Assembly (NCBI GenBank): GCA_000179315.1
Contig: ADZZ01000613.1
Coordinates: 35,160 to 99,159 of the forward strand
DNA length: 64,000 bases
From: a delta proteobacterium NaphS2
Lineage (GTDB): Bacteria; Desulfobacterota; DSM-4660; Desulfatiglandales; Desulfatiglandaceae
Reading direction: 5' to 3'
This document shows, in pieces, positions 8,463-17,322 of the stretch (the first letter of the stretch is position 1; each line of letters opens with the position of its first letter). The translations under genes were made by a program, and so were the position numbers. Below the pieces are notes generated by a model that worked only from the letters and a program-made list of their open reading frames with translations, made no database searches and had not been told where the DNA came from.

Positions 8463-9800
8463 ATGTTTATTCTAAACGATATCTTAAAGCCTCTACAAAA
8501 TGCTTTTTCTTCCACCAATCTCGGCAGGGAACGAGCACACTGGTTCTCTTATGCCATCCTGGCTTTCATCATCCCTTTCACTTCATCTATCTCTTCAAAC
8601 GTGTTGCGTTGCCTCAATACCTTGTTTGGGCTCAACATTAACAAACGTCGATTCTACACCTTTATGGCTTCCAACAAAATACCATGGCATAACCTATGGG
8701 CCGCCTTATGGCACCTCATTCCTGACCCCTTGTCCGATGGGCGACTTATGATCGCATTAGATGATTTCATCAATCCAAAGACAGGTCGCAACATCTTCGG
8801 ATGTTCTCATATCTTCGATCATGCCGCAAAGGACAATCAATCCAAATATCCATGGGCACAGAATGTGGTTCTTATTGGTCTGTTAAAGGTCATCAAAGGA
8901 CGATGGGCTTGTCTCCCCCTTTCACAGCGATTTTATTTGCCCCAAAAGGCCATAAATGCCAAATCGGACAATATGAGGGTTGCCGGAAAGGTCGTTTCTT
9001 TCCAAACCAAACTCCAACAAGCTGTCGAGATGGTAATTCAGGTAGCTCAACACTTTGCCGGCGTTGACATAATAATCGTTTGTGACAGCTGGTTCGGAAA
9101 TAACGGCCTGTTCAAACCCCTCCGCACTAAACTCGGAAATTTTGTTCATTTGCTTTCAAGATTACGTTCCAATACCGTACTGTACTCCATCCCCAAGATC
9201 GGTTCTTCCAAAAAGCCGGGAAGACCCAAAAAATATGGCAGCAGGTTGGGTTCGTGCGCTGAAATGGCGGCGGCATTCATGGCGTACGCTTCAACCTATC
9301 ACGTCTTCCTGTACGGAAAATACCGTGAAGTCAACGCATACTCCCAAATCGTTATGCTCAAAACACTCAAGTGCCCTGTCCGGGTTGTCTGGGTCTTTCG
9401 AAAAACACAGTGGATCGCAATCTTCTCCACGGACTTGGAGCTGTCGGTTGAGCAAATTATCGAGTATTATGGGGCCAGGTGGAAAATCGAGTCGGGTTTC
9501 AAGGAGATCAAGCAAGACATTGGAAGCAGCAAAAGCCAAACCCGCAATGCACAGGCAGTGATCAATCACATCAATTTTTCCATAATGGCCGCAACAATCA
9601 TTTGGATCTATGGTTCACGGCTCGAAAACATTCCCGAACGCAGGCACAAGGTCAAGGGTCGCAACAGTTTCGCCTTTTCCGACCTGAGACATATCATCGC
9701 TAAGTCCGCATTGAGCGATGATTTTCATGCCGTTTGCAACCAAGACAACAAACTGCCCCGAAAATCTTTCCTGGAGGCGTTGCTGCGCATGGTCGGCTGA
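8463..9800 (+). CDS. IS4-family DDE transposase
   Basis: 445-residue transposase of the element at 6273-9832. Catalytic pattern: first Asp in 'MIALDDFINPKTG', second Asp in 'IIIVCDSWFG', and the Glu within the YREK signature 'YYGARWKIESGFKEIK' (Y-2-R-3-E-6-K) that defines IS4-type enzymes. The ATG is preceded by AAAGGAG. The group II intron stops only 37 bp before the start codon, so the coding region is intact, but the original IS promoter region in the left arm is now 1.9 kb away. Confidence 0.9.
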   Translation: MFILNDILKPLQNAFSSTNLGRERAHWFSYAILAFIIPFTSSISSNVLRCLNTLFGLNINKRRFYTFMASNKIPWHNLWAALWHLIPDPLSDGRLMIALDDFINPKTGRNIFGCSHIFDHAAKDNQSKYPWAQNVVLIGLLKVIKGRWACLPLSQRFYLPQKAINAKSDNMRVAGKVVSFQTKLQQAVEMVIQVAQHFAGVDIIIVCDSWFGNNGLFKPLRTKLGNFVHLLSRLRSNTVLYSIPKIGSSKKPGRPKKYGSRLGSCAEMAAAFMAYASTYHVFLYGKYREVNAYSQIVMLKTLKCPVRVVWVFRKTQWIAIFSTDLELSVEQIIEYYGARWKIESGFKEIKQDIGSSKSQTRNAQAVINHINFSIMAATIIWIYGSRLENIPERRHKVKGRNSFAFSDLRHIIAKSALSDDFHAVCNQDNKLPRKSFLEALLRMVG

Positions 9801-9832
9801 TCAAGCCGGGGGCATTTTCTGTGAAACTTCAG

Positions 9833-9840
9833 TTTTTGAA
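9833..9840. repeat. 8-bp target-site duplication, right copy
   Basis: TTTTTGAA immediately after the right IS end; identical to 6265-6272. It is the genuine host sequence coding for the Ile-Gln-Lys at the break in the hydrolase. Confidence 0.85.
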
Positions 9841-10249
9841 TCATGGCAATAAAAACCGCCAGATCTTCTTCCAACTGGCCGATATAATCCACATCGCCCC
9901 GTCTTTTAGGGAAACTCCCATGCCCTCGCAAATCGGGGATGTATACCTGGGCCAAACCCGCGTCGCTGATAAACCGTGCCAGGGGCAGAAAATACTGACT
10001 GTGCCAGCCGGAGCCGTGTATCAAAACAAGCATTTTGTCGGACCGGGCCGGATAATGTCGATAACTCAGCCGGCTGCCGTCCTGTGCGGTAAACTGTTTC
10101 AATTCGGGTAATCCCCGGTAATCCCGATAAACTTCCCTAAAGGCCAGACCGTCTGGCTGGGACCCTTGTTTTTTAGGCTTGCCCAGAAATATCAATAGGA
10201 ATGCCGTTCCGAAGTAGATTGCCCCAGACAGGAAGATAAAGCTAACCAT
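9833..10249 (-). pseudogene. Alpha/beta hydrolase, N-terminal part (gene split by IS element)
   Basis: First 139 codons of the hydrolase completed at 5716-6264. A membrane anchor or signal-anchor lies at about residues 2-21, followed by the hydrolase core start 'MLVLIHGSGWHSQYF' (oxyanion-hole HG) and 'YIPDLRGHG'. After the break the frame runs on into IS sequence and stops after about 35 foreign residues at 9725. The nucleophile serine and catalytic His are in the other fragment, so neither piece should be active. It starts 40 bp after the upstream signalling gene at 10289-12124 and was probably cotranscribed with it. Confidence 0.85.
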
Positions 10250-10288
10250 GCCGATCCCTTATCCTCATGGTCTCAGATTCACGCGATG

Positions 10289-12124
10289 TTAGGTCCGTCG
10301 CTGATCCAGGTAAAAACTGTTGCCGGAAATACTCTTGGCCTTTTTCTTCACTTCCGATGCCACCGATACCAGTTGGCCATAAGAAGCAAAGGAACGGCTT
10401 GATGTTGTAACAACGGCAATTGAAACGCTTAAAAGCGGAAATCGCCTACGCTGCCCATTACGGTCAAGACTGTCATAATAGCCCTTTGCTACACTGTCGG
10501 GATCATGAAATTCTTTCACACCTTCCCGGAATCGGGCAAGAATTTTTTCGCAAAGGCTTTCAATGCTCCGGGCCCGGCAAACCACGACGAAATCGTCGCC
10601 ACCGATGTGGCCCACAAACGCTCTCAAATCCCATTCATGTGCACAATCCTTCAAAAGCGTTCCCATAAAACGGATGACCTGGTCCCCCTGTTCAAATCCG
10701 AATTGGTCATTAAAGGGCTTGAAATGGTCCAGATCAAAGTAAAGGACCGAAAACAGATGATTTTGACTCAGACGCTGAAGGATTTCACTCTTTATCAAGT
10801 TGTTTCCCGGCAGGCCGGTCAGGGGATTGGCCTGCATGGCCAGAAGCAGCCGTTGCCGGGAGATCCGCTCGAAAAGGGCGCGTATTTTGACAATTCCCAC
10901 ATAAAGGCCATGGTGAACCACAATGATGGAATCGTGAAAGGATTTTTCATCGCGATCGAGAACCTTTTCGGAGACCTTTTCAAGGGGTGTTTCGGATTCG
11001 AATATCAGTGCGGGTTCCATAACCATTTCAACCGGTCTGCGGCTGTAGACCGAGAATCCGAACTGCTTCCCCAGTCTGAAAAAAAGTCGTGTTTTATCGA
11101 TAATCCCAACGGGTAATCGATTTCTCACAATGGGAATGGACGTGAGATCAACATCCGATTCAAACAGATGAATGACTTTCTCCGTTAATTGGTTCGCCTC
11201 CACGGGTACTGCATGCTGGGAGAGGGAACCGATTCTGCGTTCATCCATTCTGACGGCAGGCGCGGTTTCGCGTTTTTGGAGAATCAGCGCCTTTGCCGAA
11301 GGAAGGCATTCCGTGAGAGATGCCGCCGGTGGCCCCAGATAGAAACCCTGGGCCAGATCGACGCTCATGGAAAGGATAACCGACAGGTCCTCTTGCGTCT
11401 CAATACCTTCGGCGACCACCTGGGCATTGATTTTGTGGCAGAAAGAGACCACAGACTCCACCAGCATTCGTTTTTTGGTTGATTTGGCAATATTGGAAAT
11501 GAGAAATCGGTCGATTTTAACCATCGCTGGCTCGATCTCAGACAGCATCCTGAGCCCCGCATAACCCGCTCCCAGGTCATCAATGGCAATCTGCAGCCCT
11601 TCTCTTTTGAACGTGTTAAGGGTATGTTTGAAACGCTTCGCATCTTGAATGGTACATTTCTCGGTCAACTCAAGAATAATTTTTTCGCCAAGGGCGAAAA
11701 GTTCGCTGTCTTCGGATAAACTGCAAGCACTCTGGAGGCCGTGTTCCTGGAAAAGGGAAGGTGATACATTCAGGGCGAGGCGCGTGGTGATGCCCATCTC
11801 TTGAGCAGTCCTGATGGCTTGGGAGCGGCAAAGGGCTTCAAGTTCTTCGGTGAGAGAGCAGCGAGCGGCGGTCTCGAATAGTGGCTCAGGACCGGAAAAG
11901 CAGCTTTGGCCCTTGATTCTCGTCAGGCATTCGTAGGCGTAGACTTCTCCACTCTGAAGATCAAGAATGGGCTGAAAGACGGTCTTGACACGTTTCCGAC
12001 GCATAATGTCAAGAAGTTCAACACAGTTTTCATCCAAAGCGTGGCCTTGATTTCCCAATCCAATGAATCCTTCGCCGTCGGTATGGAACGTGTCCGCGAT
12101 TTTTAACAAGTGTTGTTGCGCCAT
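10289..12124 (-). CDS. EAL-CBS-GGDEF cyclic-di-GMP signalling protein
   Basis: 611-residue cytoplasmic protein combining a c-di-GMP phosphodiesterase-type EAL domain (about 40-275), a CBS-pair region (about 290-410) and a GGDEF diguanylate cyclase domain (about 430-605). The EAL signature reads ECL ('AYECLTR'), but other metal and catalytic residues are kept: 'LNVSP', 'ELTEK', 'IDDLGAG', 'VKID', 'AEGIET'. The cyclase motif reads GGDDF ('HIGGDDFVV') with 'YFDLDHFKPFND' upstream, so it may be active. This EAL-first order is the reverse of the usual GGDEF-EAL arrangement. No membrane segment is seen; CBS domains suggest control by an adenine nucleotide. Confidence 0.92.
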   Translation of the reverse strand: MAQQHLLKIADTFHTDGEGFIGLGNQGHALDENCVELLDIMRRKRVKTVFQPILDLQSGEVYAYECLTRIKGQSCFSGPEPLFETAARCSLTEELEALCRSQAIRTAQEMGITTRLALNVSPSLFQEHGLQSACSLSEDSELFALGEKIILELTEKCTIQDAKRFKHTLNTFKREGLQIAIDDLGAGYAGLRMLSEIEPAMVKIDRFLISNIAKSTKKRMLVESVVSFCHKINAQVVAEGIETQEDLSVILSMSVDLAQGFYLGPPAASLTECLPSAKALILQKRETAPAVRMDERRIGSLSQHAVPVEANQLTEKVIHLFESDVDLTSIPIVRNRLPVGIIDKTRLFFRLGKQFGFSVYSRRPVEMVMEPALIFESETPLEKVSEKVLDRDEKSFHDSIIVVHHGLYVGIVKIRALFERISRQRLLLAMQANPLTGLPGNNLIKSEILQRLSQNHLFSVLYFDLDHFKPFNDQFGFEQGDQVIRFMGTLLKDCAHEWDLRAFVGHIGGDDFVVVCRARSIESLCEKILARFREGVKEFHDPDSVAKGYYDSLDRNGQRRRFPLLSVSIAVVTTSSRSFASYGQLVSVASEVKKKAKSISGNSFYLDQRRT

Positions 12125-12305
12125 GCCGGCTACCCCTTTTCCACATTACCCGCCGGAAAATCATACACGGCTTATACATGAACCCCGCGGGGCACAATTT
12201 GGCCGGAGGGTCCCAATAGTTTCATAAGCGGAATGTGTTAGAAAAATGTTAGCATATGATGAGATGGATGTTTGTTGGATCGATGACCACCTGTTGAGGA
12301 TTCTT

Positions 12306-14762
12306 TCAAACGGCTTTGGCCAGAGGGTCTTGATACGTTGCGCCATTGATTTCTTTATCCTCGTACATCTTCCAGGTTTTTTCAAAAGCACTCTGAAAAG
12401 AGCGACCCTCCGCATATCGGCGGGCGGCTTGACCCATTTGCGCCAGCTTTTCAGGGGATCTTATCAGGGCTTTGACAGCTGTCGTAAGGGCAGGCCCGTC
12501 ATGGGCCGGAACCACGATGCCCGTTTTCCCCGGTATCAGGTTTTCCTGGGGGCCGCCTGCGTTCGTGACAATGACGGGAAGTTGTGAGGCTTGCGCTTCA
12601 AGGACCACATTGCCAAAGGTATCCGTGGTGCTTGGAAACACAAAAAGATCGCAGGAGGCGTACAGTTTATCCAGCGCATCCCCCATGACGGCGCCGGTAA
12701 AACAGCAACGGGTTCCCGCAAGCGCTTTTTTCATTTCCTCCAGGTAAGGGCCGTCTCCCGCCACCACGAGCGATATATGATTGATGGATCGAGAAAGCTT
12801 CTTGAACACCTGTACCAGCAACGGAAGTTCCTTCTCTCTGGACACGCGACCCACATAGAGGAGTTTAAAGGTACCCACATCTACATATTGCTGCAGGAAT
12901 TGAAGATCTTTTTTTGATGGATGAAACCGTTCTGTGTCCACGCCACGGGGAAAGGTGCGGATTTTCTCAGGTGGAAGTCCTTTGGCGGTGAGTTCATCGC
13001 CGGTGCTTTTGGAGGGGACATAGACAAAGTCCATCTGTTCATAATACCACAGCATATATTTCCACATGAGGTCTTCGATTGCGGAATCGTCCGTCAGATA
13101 ACCCGCATATTGGGGAAGTGCCGTGTGGTAGGTGCCGACAATGGGCAGTTTGAGGATGTGCGCAACGGCAAGAGCGGCCAGGCCGATGGGACCGGGTGTC
13201 GCAGAATGAAGATGGGTGAATTTTTCCCGGTAACAGAACCTGAGCATTTCCAGGAAAGGGGGATAAAACAATTTTTGATCAGGGTATTCGGGCAGACGGT
13301 GAACACCGATGGGCGTAAAATTTTTGACGCCCTTTACATGAGGATGCGACGTATCCTCACAGGTGATAACCGTCAGATTTTTTTTGGTTTTTTTCGCATG
13401 AACCACTTGTTGCTGCAATGTGGCGGCGACCCCGTTGATTTCGTAGTAGGTGTCCGTGAAGTGCGCCACATTCATGGCATCGACGGTTTGGATTTGCGGA
13501 ACCCCGTTTTGGGCGAACCGAAGTCTGATTTTTTCTGCGACTTCCCGATCCCTGGCAAACAATGAAAAAGACAAGAAGTAGGGTGCCAGCAGCGAATAAA
13601 GCGCCCCCGCGGAACCCAAGGAGCTGAAAATATCAAAAACATTTGCACCTGAGAGATGATCCATAAAAGGATTCAGAAAGTGGAGAAGCGTCCCGTTGGA
13701 AATATGATGCACGAATTCGAACCATTTTTCATCAAGGTTTGCCTCCTTCGTATCTCCAAGTTTTGCCATGGACAAAAAGTCGTTGTCGCGCAATATCAGC
13801 TTCTGGGTCTCGTGACGCAGCAGTTGCTTGATGCTTGCGGTGTTATCGGGAGTTTTGGTTTGCCGATGCGTGTTTATAAAGAAATAGATCCTGGATTTGA
13901 GGCCTGATTTATGATTGTGGCTGGAGAGAAAATTGTCCAGAAAACGCATAAAGATATCTTTGTGAATATAGCGATCCAACGCGAATTTCTTTCTGTAAAA
14001 CTGATAGGCGATGCTGTACAGATTATATGCCATGGTGAGGGGCGTTGCTTCGTTCCCGTGGGGAAGAGACCCGCCTTTATCAACACCTTCAAGAAATTCC
14101 TTTAATGTTCGGGCGGCGTTCACCTCCGTGTACTTACAGGCGATGTTGAGGGAACTGTGGTCGTCGGAACCGCCCGTAAGATTTTTTTTCCAGGGCTCCT
14201 TGAAGGCAGGCTCAATGCCGTGTTTGTCCGAAAGCCTCTCCATGTCCCGAGGCCCGAGACCGGCCAGAATGCCCTTGAGGATTTTGTTCTGACTTTCATC
14301 CCTTGCTCCGTTCAGCTCAAAATTTTTAAAAAGAAGAAGCAATTGCTCGAAGTGATCGGCATTCATAAGATCATTGGTGGAATAAAGGGGATGAGCAATG
14401 ACATGAACGATGCCTTCTGCTCTCAGAAATTTCACCAGATCGAAAACACTAAACCGAACCCGCTGAATCTCATTGTGTTGCTGCTCGCTGATGTCAAAGA
14501 CCAGCACATGGACTTTGCAGCCGTCTTCAGGGAAATAAGTGGTGACCTCCTCACTGATGAAGACATCCGGCAGGTGCGCGATTTCAAGAACCCCTTTGAT
14601 GGTATTGTGGTCCGTCAGGGTCACCATTGCCATGCCCTTTTTGCAAGCAATCTCCCGAAGCCTGAAAGGGTCCGTAAAGCTTTCGGGACAGCCGATCTTT
14701 TGCAGAACCCACTGGGAAGGCCGGGTTGAGAACTTGCTATGGACGTGCAGATCTATTTTCAT
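12306..14762 (-). CDS. PHP-domain / GT4 glycosyltransferase fusion
   Basis: 818 residues. Residues 1-200 form a PHP metallohydrolase-like domain ('MKIDLHVHSKFS', 'TLTDHNTIKG', 'VIAHPLY', 'GGSDDHS'). About 200-420 is an uncharacterised helical linker. About 430-810 is a GT-B glycosyltransferase of family 4 ('GTYHTALPQYAGYL', 'VPSKSTGDEL', 'FPRGVDTERF', 'LLYVGRVSREKELPLL', and the donor-site 'FPSTTDTFGNVVLEAQAS'). The GT part should transfer a sugar from a nucleotide donor to a lipid or polysaccharide; the PHP part could remove a phosphate. Substrate not predictable. Upstream is a 323-bp gap and a divergent gene. Confidence 0.9.
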   Translation of the reverse strand: MKIDLHVHSKFSTRPSQWVLQKIGCPESFTDPFRLREIACKKGMAMVTLTDHNTIKGVLEIAHLPDVFISEEVTTYFPEDGCKVHVLVFDISEQQHNEIQRVRFSVFDLVKFLRAEGIVHVIAHPLYSTNDLMNADHFEQLLLLFKNFELNGARDESQNKILKGILAGLGPRDMERLSDKHGIEPAFKEPWKKNLTGGSDDHSSLNIACKYTEVNAARTLKEFLEGVDKGGSLPHGNEATPLTMAYNLYSIAYQFYRKKFALDRYIHKDIFMRFLDNFLSSHNHKSGLKSRIYFFINTHRQTKTPDNTASIKQLLRHETQKLILRDNDFLSMAKLGDTKEANLDEKWFEFVHHISNGTLLHFLNPFMDHLSGANVFDIFSSLGSAGALYSLLAPYFLSFSLFARDREVAEKIRLRFAQNGVPQIQTVDAMNVAHFTDTYYEINGVAATLQQQVVHAKKTKKNLTVITCEDTSHPHVKGVKNFTPIGVHRLPEYPDQKLFYPPFLEMLRFCYREKFTHLHSATPGPIGLAALAVAHILKLPIVGTYHTALPQYAGYLTDDSAIEDLMWKYMLWYYEQMDFVYVPSKSTGDELTAKGLPPEKIRTFPRGVDTERFHPSKKDLQFLQQYVDVGTFKLLYVGRVSREKELPLLVQVFKKLSRSINHISLVVAGDGPYLEEMKKALAGTRCCFTGAVMGDALDKLYASCDLFVFPSTTDTFGNVVLEAQASQLPVIVTNAGGPQENLIPGKTGIVVPAHDGPALTTAVKALIRSPEKLAQMGQAARRYAEGRSFQSAFEKTWKMYEDKEINGATYQDPLAKAV

Positions 14763-15085
14763 AACGTTCCTTTCAGGATCCGAAGCATAAGGTTATCAGC
14801 ATGCATCTTCAAACTTCAACAGAGCCAGTCTCACCGCTATTCAAGTACCGGCACATTCAAAAAATATGAATGTTTTGTTAGATGTGTGCGAAATCTTGGG
14901 TTCTATCCATGGCGTTAACGAGGATCCGTGATGATTGATACGATTTTGCTTGAAGTTCTTTGTGGTTTTCCTTTAATTTGGATATAGTTTCCCTTAGATT
15001 CTTGACAGCCTTCCACGTCCGTTCTTGGTCAATTTACGTAACGCCATAAAGACCGATGCGTTAAAACCTCAACCGGGAGAGAAAA
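14763..15085. other. Divergent intergenic region, no gene found
   Basis: 323 bp between the divergent PHP-glycosyltransferase and pyroglutamyl peptidase genes. It must hold promoters in both directions. A TTGACA-like box at about 15002 is followed by no good -10 at standard spacing. A GGGAG ribosome site precedes the ATG at 15086. No ORF or strong hairpin seen. Confidence 0.5.
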
Positions 15086-15751
15086 ATGAAGAAAATTCTG
15101 ATGACGGGTTTTGGAGATTGGGCGGGCAGCTCCGCCAATCCTTCCAAAGCAGTGGCAGAAGTACTGGATGGAGCGACCGTGGGGGGAGCAACCATCGGCA
15201 AAGTGATTGTGCCAAACTTTTTCGATAAAATGGTGGGTGTGGTGACGGATGAAATCGACCGGATTTCACCCGATATGGTGATTATGATGGGTGAGTATGG
15301 CGGGCGGAGCATGATCACCGTGGAGCGTCTCGCTCAAAACCTGATAGACGCGACACGCTACGATATGGGTGATGACTCCGACTCGCGGCCACAGGACAAA
15401 CCGGTCGTGCCCGGAGGGCCGGTTGCCTATTACGCCACATTGCCGATCCGCGCCATGGTCCAAGCCATGCGCCGTGCGGGTGTCCCCGCCGATATCTCCG
15501 ACACGGCCGCTACCTTCGGTTGCAATCTGCTCATGTACGGCGTGCTCCATCATATTGCCCGGAAGCGCCTACCCATCCGTGCGGGCTGGATTCATCTTCC
15601 GGCGTTGCCTGCCACTGCCGCATTGGAAATCAATCTGGGTATGCCCAGCATGTCGGTAGAAACTCAGGTTAGCGGTGTGAGGGCGGCCGTCGCCGCAGCC
15701 GTGGAAAACGAAACAGACATCAAGGACCCGATTCGCTCACGGTTGCAATAG
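15086..15751 (+). CDS. pcp: Pyroglutamyl-peptidase I family protein (C15)
   Basis: Cytosolic cysteine peptidase that removes N-terminal pyroglutamate from peptides, 221 residues. The catalytic triad of family C15 can be placed: Glu80 ('TVERLAQN'), Cys146 ('ATFGCNLLMYG') and His170 ('WIHLPALP'), close to the canonical 81/144/168. Residues 1-20 carry the family's 'TGFGDWAGSSANPS' opening. The sequence around the Cys (FGCNLL) differs slightly from the usual FVCN, so substrate preference may vary. Single gene with its own promoter region; neighbours on the other strand. Confidence 0.88.
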   Translation: MKKILMTGFGDWAGSSANPSKAVAEVLDGATVGGATIGKVIVPNFFDKMVGVVTDEIDRISPDMVIMMGEYGGRSMITVERLAQNLIDATRYDMGDDSDSRPQDKPVVPGGPVAYYATLPIRAMVQAMRRAGVPADISDTAATFGCNLLMYGVLHHIARKRLPIRAGWIHLPALPATAALEINLGMPSMSVETQVSGVRAAVAAAVENETDIKDPIRSRLQ

Positions 15752-15872
15752 CACAGAGGGTCTTGTTCCGCATAAGACCTTCTTTCCGGTTGGTCTCCTG
15801 CAGTTTTATGATTCTTCTCTCCAAATTCATTGGGCCGTTTTCTCGGAAAGAGTATTTGCGTCTTCCACAATG

Positions 15873-17035
15873 TCAATTCTTCGGCTTCAAGCGGTAAATC
15901 ACAAATCCCGCGAAGAGGGAAACGCCCACCAGGAGAAAGAGGGTTTGGAACCCCCCCATTCCCCCACGTAGCCCAGAATGATGGACCCTGAAAAGACGCC
16001 CGCATCGATTCCCCCAGTGAAAATACCGTTGATTTTGCCCCGAATGCCCTTTGGTTCGTTGCGAAGTGCAAACGCATTCATGGAAGGAAAAAGAAGGCCG
16101 TGGCCACATCCGCTCATGAGACCCGACAGCATGAGGATATAATCCCCTCCCAAGGCCATCAGCACCAGAAAACCGGCACCGGTAATCAAAAAGGCGTACG
16201 GAATGATGCGTCCTTCACCCACCCGATCGGCAAGACGTCCGCCGAAAAACCGCGTAAATACTGCGGCGGAAGAGTATGCCACATAGTAAAGTGAGATGAA
16301 CGTGATGTGCTTTTCCCGGGCAAATGGGGAAACGAAATTGCTGAAGGCTGCCATGCCCAAACCGAAAAGAAGCGCCAGGACCGTAACCAACAGCATCTTT
16401 TTTCTGCCCAGGACGGTGAAAAAGGAAGTTTCCGATCCACTCAGGTGATGATCGAAGGAATCCCGTAACGGGAGTTGGAGACAAAACCCCAGAAATGACA
16501 TGGTTGCGGCAGTGAGAAAGAACAAATCAAACCCCGCCTCCCGAACGACCAACTCCCCAATCACCGGGCCAATGCCCATTCCCACCAGTGCCGTCACACC
16601 ATACATGCCGATTCCCTCATTTAAGCGCTGTTCGGGCACAATGTCCGCAACGAAGGTGAATCCGGCCGTGAAACAGATGGCCAGTCCGACACCGTGAAGA
16701 AGTCGGACAAGCAAAAGAGGGACATAGAATCCGGAAAGGACCCCGTGAAACAGTAGGTAGCTGAGTGCCAGGACACCGTTGACGATGCAACCGGCACCGT
16801 AGCATCGTTTTCGTCCGAACCGGTCGACCATCTCTGAAATCCACGACCGGCAGAGGACCGAAGAAAGCACGCTGGCGCCCATGATAATTCCGATATCCGC
16901 CTTCGAGCCCCCGTGGTTTATAATGAAGATGGGAAAAAAGTAAAAGCATCCCAGACTGGAGACCGTAAAGAAATTGGCCGCAGCGATGAGATTAAACGGT
17001 GCGGTATATACGGCTGGTTGCGTAAGTGATTTCAT
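15873..17035 (-). pseudogene. MFS transporter, frameshifted near C-terminus
   Basis: Twelve-helix major facilitator transporter. The frame from 17035 runs to 15899 (378 residues, ending in a foreign 'SKPSFSWWAFPSSRDL'), while the proper last helix ('FQTLFLLVGVSLFAGFVIYR') continues in another frame to 15873. The switch falls on a run of seven G (C7 at 15951-15957 on the + strand); eight would restore the frame. So the gene is one base short, or the run was miscalled, or it is phase-variable. Motif A-like 'SEMVDRFGRKR' is present after the second helix. Substrate unknown, drug or metabolite efflux likely. Confidence 0.85.
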
Positions 17036-17065
17036 CGATAGCTAGTCCTGTAATAAGACATACCT

Positions 17066-17281
17066 TTAAAAAAGCCGGAGGAATTCGGGAGCCATTTTCT
17101 GCTCCTGATCATGGAGTCTCTTCAAAGACTTCAATTTCTCGGTGGATGACTTAAACCGCTTGACCACGCTCACCACCATGGGGTTTTCGGTTTCGCTCCT
17201 TCTCCCCGTAAGCGTTGCCAGGATCTCCGGTGAAGCAGGCGAATCCTCGGGCAGGAATAGCCCATTGCCGACATCAATCAT
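17066..17281 (-). CDS. Small hypothetical protein (71 aa)
   Basis: Not recognised. A 71-residue frame downstream of the response regulator in the same direction, 41 bp after its stop. The C-terminal half is strongly basic and helical ('KRFKSSTEKLKSLKRLHDQE'). There is no clear ribosome site before the ATG. It could be a real operon member or a remnant; no opposing gene competes for the DNA. Confidence 0.35.
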   Translation of the reverse strand: MIDVGNGLFLPEDSPASPEILATLTGRRSETENPMVVSVVKRFKSSTEKLKSLKRLHDQEQKMAPEFLRLF

Positions 17282-17322
17282 TTTTGCGGACCCAAAAAGA
17301 TCTCGTTCCAGATCAAAAGCAT

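Larger units (their letters stand above)
6273..9832 (+). mobile_element. IS4-type insertion sequence carrying a group II intron
   Basis: The element ends are imperfect inverted repeats, CTAAAGTTTCACCG at the left and CTGAAGTTTCACAG read inward from the right, flanked by the 8-bp duplication TTTTTGAA. Its transposase is at 8463-9800. Between about 6541 and 8425 the element is interrupted by a group II intron on the opposite strand; without it the IS would be about 1675 bp, a normal IS4 size. The left arm (6273-6540) has no convincing gene and contains a long AT-rich palindrome at about 6352-6391. The element splits an alpha/beta-hydrolase gene. Confidence 0.85.

Noticed and set aside
10505..11116. 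203-residue + strand frame
   Set aside because: Antisense to the GGDEF/CBS part of the signalling gene, which has clear domain motifs.
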